Source of the DNA: Oscillospiraceae bacterium
GTDB taxonomy: Bacteria > Bacillota > Clostridia > Oscillospirales > CAG-272
DNA length: 62,672 bases
Direction of reading: 5' to 3'
Assembly (NCBI GenBank): GCA_015064415.1
Contig: SVSG01000010.1
Coordinates: 1 to 62,672, forward strand
Part shown: positions 59,170 to 62,672 of the stretch, piece after piece
Numbering within the stretch: the stretch's first letter is position 1
Layout: the number at the start of each line of letters is the position of its first letter
Program-made: the position numbers and the translations under genes
The notes under the pieces: model-generated
Database searches by the model: none
What the model was told of the DNA's origin: nothing
Seen by the model: only the letters and a program-made list of their open reading frames with translations

Positions 59170-61815
59170 TTAATACAACCCCTTTTTTCCACACAAGCGG
59201 CGGTGCAAGAGGTGCAGCCAGCCGACGGGCAGCACGCAAAGCGACAAAAGCAGCGTGAAAGCAAGCTCACGCGGCGTGAGCGGCATCGTGCGCAACACAG
59301 CGCCGCCGAGATACACAAAGGCGATCTGCACGGCGGCGACCGCCAGCATGATCAAAAGAAAAACGCGATTGCGCAAAAGCCCCTTCGACATCCGCACGCG
59401 GTCGGTACGCGCGTTGAAGCAGTTGAGCACCGAGGCAAAGATAAAAAGGGCGAAAAAGGCGGTCAGATGGCACAGATCTCCCGCGCTCTCGCGGTAAAAG
59501 CCGCGCACCCACGGCGATTTGAGGAAAAAGACGGAAAGCCCCACGGTAAAGCAGGTCAGAATGGCGATCCGCGCGGCCAGCTCGCGCGTGAGGATCTGCG
59601 CCCCGCGCCCCACGGGCGGCTCCTTCATGTAATGCGCCATCGGTGCCTCCCCCGCAAAGGCAAGCCCGCCCAAGGTATCCATGATCAGATTGATCCAAAG
59701 CATCTGCACCACCGTCACGGGTGCCTCCACCCCGATGAAAGGCCCGATCAGCGAGATGCCGACCGCGCAAAAGTTCATAATAAGCTGTAACGTGATGAAC
59801 TTTCGGATACTTTTGAAGATGGTGCGACCGTACAGCACCGCACGAGAGACCGAGGCAAGATTATCATCCAGAATGACGATATCCCCCGCCTCGCGCGCGA
59901 CCTGCGTGCCGCTCCCCATGGCAAAGCCCACGTCCGCGTGGGAGAGCGCGGGGGCGTCGTTGATCCCGTCCCCCGTCATGCCGACCACCATCCCCCGCTC
60001 CCCCGCAAGGCGCACCAAGCGGCTTTTGTCGCTCGGCATGGCGCGTGCGACGATGGCAAGGCGGGGCAACAGCGCGCCAAGCGCCGCATCGTCAAGCGCC
60101 GCCATCTGCTCCCCCGTCAGCACCGCGCTCCCCTCCTGCAGGATGCCGCAGCCCCCCGCAATGGCACGCGCCGTTTCGGGACTATCCCCCGTTACCATCA
60201 CCACCTGCACCCCCGCCCCCTGCAACGTGTTCACCGCCTCGCGCGCATCGGGGCGAAGGGGATCCGCAAAAAAGAGGGCGCAAAGCAACGTCAGCTCACC
60301 AAAGCGCCCACCCGTCGGCAGCTTTTCTCCCCGACAAAGCAGCAGCACGCGCTCCCCCCTCGCACTGCGTGCACGAACCTCCTCACGGAAGGCGTATGCG
60401 TGAAAAACATGCGGTTTTCCCATACCGTCCAGGCACTTTTTGACGTGAGGCAACAATTTTTCAGGGGCTCCCGTTACAAAAACCTCGCCCGTTTGCAGGG
60501 CGCTTGCCGCCCATTTTTGCGTGCTGTCAAAGGGGATGCGGGCATGCACGGCGAAGCTTTGCGCGGGGGAGTCGGGGAAGGCGGAAAGGAGCGCGCGATC
60601 CGTGCTGTTGCCGCCAAGGATGGCGGTGCGCCCCTCCCGCATGCCGCGCGTGGCGGCAGAGGAGGCGTGCGCCGCCAGCGAGATCTGCTCATACAGCACG
60701 GGGGTCCCCCGCTGCAGGGCGCGCATCCCCCGAAACTCCCCCGTGGCGCAAAGGACGGAGGAAAGCGTCAGCTTTCCCGTGGTCAGCGTTCCCGTTTTAT
60801 CGGTGAACAAAATATTCATGCTGCCCGCCGCCTCCACGCCCTCCGGCTTGCGCACAAGCACCTGATCGCGCACCATGCGGCGCATATTGGCGGAAAGCAC
60901 CACCGCGATCATCATGGGCAACCCCTCCGGCACGGCGACCACCACCACCGTGAGCGCCAGCGTCAGCGCGTGCAGCAAAAGCTCGCCCAAAAGCGGCAAA
61001 TTCCGCACACGTGCAAGGATTTCCGCGACACAAAAGCCGCTTTCCACCACCAAAGCGTGAAACAAAAAAGCCATGGCGCACACGGCGGCGGCCACGTAAC
61101 CGATGCGGCTGATCTGTCGCGCCAGATGCGAAAGGCGCCGCTTGAGCGGGCTATCCTGCTCACTTTTTTGCAGCTCCCCCGAAATGCCGCCAAGGCAGGT
61201 CGCATCCCCCACGTGGGTGACCCGCATCTCCCCCATACCGGAGTGCACCGCGCACCCCGCCAGCATGGCAGAGACGGCCTGCGGGCCGCGTTCCTGCGTC
61301 CGCTCGCCCGCGTGCTTTTCCACCTCGCGGCTCTCCCCCGTAAGGGCGGATTGATCCACCGTGAAAAAACCGCGCAAAACCACTCCGTCTGCGGGGATCT
61401 TCTCCCCCGCGCCCAGTAAAACAACGTCCCCGACCACAAGCTCGCGCACGTCGATCTCCTGCACCCGCCCCTCTCGTCGCACGCGGCATTTTTCCGCGCC
61501 GCAGCTTTCAAACAGACGCGAAAAAGCGTTCTCGCTGCGATATTCTGACAAGGTAGAGATCAGCGTGGCCAGCACCACCGAAACGGCAATGCCCGCCGTC
61601 TCGATCCAGTCGGGGTCGCGAAAAAGAAGCAGCAAATGCAACGCCAGTGCAAAAAGCAAGACACGAATGACGGGATCCCCTAAATTTTTCCAAAAAAAGC
61701 GCCAGAAGCCGGGGCGCGCGGCCTTGCTGTATACGTTCGCACCGTGCAGAAGGCGCGAGCTCTCCACCTCCCCCGCACTCAGCCCTTTTTCCATTGAAAT
61801 TTCGCCTTTTCTCAT
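59170..61815 (-). CDS. P-type Ca2+-transporting ATPase (PMCA-like)
   Basis: 881 residues from the ATG at 61815 (GAGGGG, 8-base gap); an ATG seven codons later is also possible. Actuator motif LTGESREVEK, membrane helix 4 VVVVAVPEGLPMMIAVVLSANMRRM, phosphorylation motif FTDKTGTLTTGKL, nucleotide-domain MTGDGINDAPALSHADVGFAMGSGTQVAREAGDIVILDDNLASV, and six C-terminal helices. The PEGLP motif with the following basic loop is closer to PMCA (P2B) than to SERCA-type pumps. It would export Ca2+ in exchange for protons. No calmodulin-binding tail is present, as expected in bacteria. Cation specificity is by motif only. Confidence 0.9.
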   Translation of the reverse strand: MRKGEISMEKGLSAGEVESSRLLHGANVYSKAARPGFWRFFWKNLGDPVIRVLLFALALHLLLLFRDPDWIETAGIAVSVVLATLISTLSEYRSENAFSRLFESCGAEKCRVRREGRVQEIDVRELVVGDVVLLGAGEKIPADGVVLRGFFTVDQSALTGESREVEKHAGERTQERGPQAVSAMLAGCAVHSGMGEMRVTHVGDATCLGGISGELQKSEQDSPLKRRLSHLARQISRIGYVAAAVCAMAFLFHALVVESGFCVAEILARVRNLPLLGELLLHALTLALTVVVVAVPEGLPMMIAVVLSANMRRMVRDQVLVRKPEGVEAAGSMNILFTDKTGTLTTGKLTLSSVLCATGEFRGMRALQRGTPVLYEQISLAAHASSAATRGMREGRTAILGGNSTDRALLSAFPDSPAQSFAVHARIPFDSTQKWAASALQTGEVFVTGAPEKLLPHVKKCLDGMGKPHVFHAYAFREEVRARSARGERVLLLCRGEKLPTGGRFGELTLLCALFFADPLRPDAREAVNTLQGAGVQVVMVTGDSPETARAIAGGCGILQEGSAVLTGEQMAALDDAALGALLPRLAIVARAMPSDKSRLVRLAGERGMVVGMTGDGINDAPALSHADVGFAMGSGTQVAREAGDIVILDDNLASVSRAVLYGRTIFKSIRKFITLQLIMNFCAVGISLIGPFIGVEAPVTVVQMLWINLIMDTLGGLAFAGEAPMAHYMKEPPVGRGAQILTRELAARIAILTCFTVGLSVFFLKSPWVRGFYRESAGDLCHLTAFFALFIFASVLNCFNARTDRVRMSKGLLRNRVFLLIMLAVAAVQIAFVYLGGAVLRTMPLTPRELAFTLLLSLCVLPVGWLHLLHRRLCGKKGLY

Positions 61816-61897
61816 ACCGTTATCCCCTCTTTTACTTCTATTTGCTCTAAATTCTATGAAGAGGGAGACAAAAAAAGAACGCGCCTGCACAGAACGT

Positions 61898-61932
61898 AAA
61901 AAGCCATCCTTTTTGAAGGATGGCTTTTTACT
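61898..61932 (-). terminator. Intrinsic terminator after the XRE gene
   Basis: AAAAGCCATCCTT and AAGGATGGCTTTT arms with flanking A- and T-runs; the hairpin begins at the XRE stop region. Confidence 0.88.
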
Positions 61933-62146
61933 GCAGCTTGCGCGGATATTCTACCAGACCGCACAAGTAATCTATGGAAACATTGTAATAGCGTGCCAAC
62001 GTCTTGTAATGCTCGATGGGCATTTGCCATTGTCCGCTCTCCCAGCGCGCATACTGTTGCTGGCGGGTACCTAATATCTCCGCGATCTGCGTTTGAGTTT
62101 TATCGTGATCCTCGCGCATGTCACGCAATCTTTGGTGAAATAACAT
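61928..62146 (-). CDS. XRE-family transcriptional regulator
   Basis: 72 residues with AGGAGG 8 bases upstream of the ATG at 62146. A single helix-turn-helix domain: TQTQIAEILGTRQQQYARWESGQWQMPIEHYKTLARYYNVSIDYLCGL, nearly the whole protein. No sensor or dimer domain beyond it. Divergent to the DUF6809-like gene; palindromes in the shared 129-base gap are its likely operators, giving autoregulation plus control of the partner. Confidence 0.93.
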   Translation of the reverse strand: MLFHQRLRDMREDHDKTQTQIAEILGTRQQQYARWESGQWQMPIEHYKTLARYYNVSIDYLCGLVEYPRKLQ

Positions 62147-62190
62147 AAGGATGTCCTCCTATCTTTTGTGCAGTAAGCCGATTATATCAT

Positions 62191-62206
62191 ACAACATGTA
62201 TGTTGT
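62191..62206. promoter_or_regulatory. Palindromic operator O1
   Basis: Perfect 16-base palindrome ACAACATGTATGTTGT, directly upstream of the -35 of the plus-strand promoter and overlapping the spacer of a minus-strand -10 (62181-62186). Likely XRE binding site. Confidence 0.75.
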
Positions 62207-62208
62207 GC

Positions 62209-62237
62209 TTGACTTTACATCACACATGGTGTATAAT
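62209..62237 (+). promoter_or_regulatory. Promoter for the DUF6809-like gene
   Basis: TTGACT, a 17-base spacer and TATAAT, 38 bases before the ATG at 62276, lying between the two operator palindromes. Confidence 0.88.
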
Positions 62238-62247
62238 TATATCGCTA

Positions 62248-62263
62248 ACAACATATGCGTTGT
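62248..62263. promoter_or_regulatory. Palindromic operator O2
   Basis: ACAACATATGCGTTGT, an imperfect copy of O1 sharing the ACAAC/GTTGT ends, placed over the transcription start region of the plus-strand gene. Confidence 0.7.
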
Positions 62264-62275
62264 AGGAGGAGCGTT

Positions 62276-62542
62276 ATGAAAGACACACTACGCCGTTTGT
62301 GGCAAGGAAAAATCACCCCATGGGAAAGCTTTGGGAGGAATGCAGAATATCAAGAACGTTTTCGGCGCTTGTTAAAGGAAGAGGAAAAGCTTTTCCAGCA
62401 ACTGGACGCCGATGGAAAAGAGCTTTTCGAGAGATGCGATAAACTCCGTTCAAGTCTTGACAGCGCCGGAGAGGAAGAAGTTTTTATATTGGGCTTTCGG
62501 CTGGGCGTGCGCCTTTTGTTGGAGGCACTTTGCGAGGATTGA
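62276..62542 (+). CDS. Small DUF6809-like protein
   Basis: 88 residues from the ATG at 62276 with AGGAGGAG; an in-frame start at 62255 overlaps O2. Mostly helical: KDTLRRLWQGKITPWESFGRNAEYQERFRRLLKEEEKLFQQLDADGKELFERCDKLRSSLDS, then a C-terminal EEEVFILGFRLGVRLLLEAL. This matches my recollection of DUF6809, a small protein often paired with XRE regulators in Clostridia. Function unknown. No toxin motif seen, though toxin-antitoxin-like control is not excluded. Confidence 0.72.
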   Translation: MKDTLRRLWQGKITPWESFGRNAEYQERFRRLLKEEEKLFQQLDADGKELFERCDKLRSSLDSAGEEEVFILGFRLGVRLLLEALCED

Positions 62543-62548
62543 TCAAAA

Positions 62549-62648
62549 TCATAACCACCCGTCAAACGGGTGGTTTGCACTAGGGCTAAAAGCCCACTAC
62601 TACCGGCCAGCGGCGTGGGGCCGCTGGCTTTTGCTTTACAAAAGCACA
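62549..62648. repeat. Cluster of three hairpins at the window end
   Basis: AACCACCCGTCAAACGGGTGGTT, then GGGCTAAAAGCCC, then GCCAGCGGC-GTGGG-GCCGCTGGC followed by TTTTGCTTTT. The last could terminate the DUF6809-like transcript. The first two have the look of subterminal hairpins of a small mobile or REP-type element, but no transposase is visible before the edge. Confidence 0.5.
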
Positions 62649-62672
62649 TGGCGCAAATTGCCTTCCCCTGCG

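Noticed and set aside
61928-62542. Classical toxin-antitoxin module
   Set aside because: The XRE gene and the small gene are divergent rather than co-transcribed, and the small protein has no known toxin motif. Regulation is TA-like, but the evidence is insufficient.

Overview
The window looks like a chromosomal segment of an anaerobic, probably gut-associated, GC-rich Clostridia (Oscillospirales-like Firmicutes). The basis is: AGGAGG-type ribosome sites, near-consensus TTGACA-N17-TATAAT promoters, a V-type ATP synthase in place of F-type, a glycine riboswitch, LRR_5 and other lipoproteins, a SipW-type secreted protein, and an oxygen-sensitive glycyl radical enzyme. No tRNA, rRNA, CRISPR array, transposase or phage gene was found. 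The species is inference only.

Layout. 1-3450 (minus): a partial GH42-like glycosidase, an acyltransferase-domain protein and a xylose-isomerase-like TIM-barrel protein, apparently one operon with a promoter at 3502-3530. 3760-19571 (plus): a 20-gene glycyl-radical-enzyme bacterial microcompartment (GRM) operon of the fucose/rhamnose type. Order: acetate/propionate kinase, class II aldolase, CoA-acylating aldehyde dehydrogenase, zinc alcohol dehydrogenase, five BMC-H shell proteins, PduL, EutN pentamer, PduS-like flavo/Fe-S protein, PduT-like BMC-T, diol dehydratase, activase, PduU-like shell, PduV-like GTPase, a ParA ATPase, a 73-residue Lys/Ala-rich protein, and MscS. 19629-23850 (minus): LRR lipoprotein, then aspS, a phosphoribosyltransferase and holA. 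24076-29732 (plus): an amidotransferase-less GMP synthase, a degenerate GDPD-like protein, a membrane protein and an ABC exporter pair. 29768-36777: an AraC regulator, two small genes and a sialidase-like/FAD oxidoreductase/glycosidase group. 37133-45753 (minus): the complete V-type ATPase operon H-I-K-E-C-F-A-B-D. 45868-49149 (minus): a hypothetical gene, a glycine-riboswitch-controlled sodium:amino-acid symporter and a nucleotidyltransferase. 49355-56677 (plus): MBOAT plus a degenerate AlgX-like partner, PAP2, plsY, a methyltransferase, a ceramidase-like protein and a TtcA-like protein. 56865-62672: a secreted GLUG/C-type-lectin protein, a PMCA-like Ca2+ ATPase, and a divergent XRE/DUF6809 pair with palindromic operators.

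How the main system works (inference from families). The aldolase would split fuculose- or rhamnulose-1-phosphate to DHAP and lactaldehyde, and the alcohol dehydrogenase would reduce lactaldehyde to 1,2-propanediol. The glycyl radical enzyme would dehydrate that to propionaldehyde, which PduP, PduL and the kinase convert through propionyl-CoA and propionyl-phosphate to propionate and ATP. Four enzymes carry encapsulation-type amphipathic helices. The most interesting part is the tail of the operon. A true ParA ATPase starts 9 bases after the PduV-like GTPase and overlaps a small basic protein ending in LPYYLL. This may be a positioning system for the microcompartment, analogous to McdA/McdB of carboxysomes, although the pair may also have a general role.
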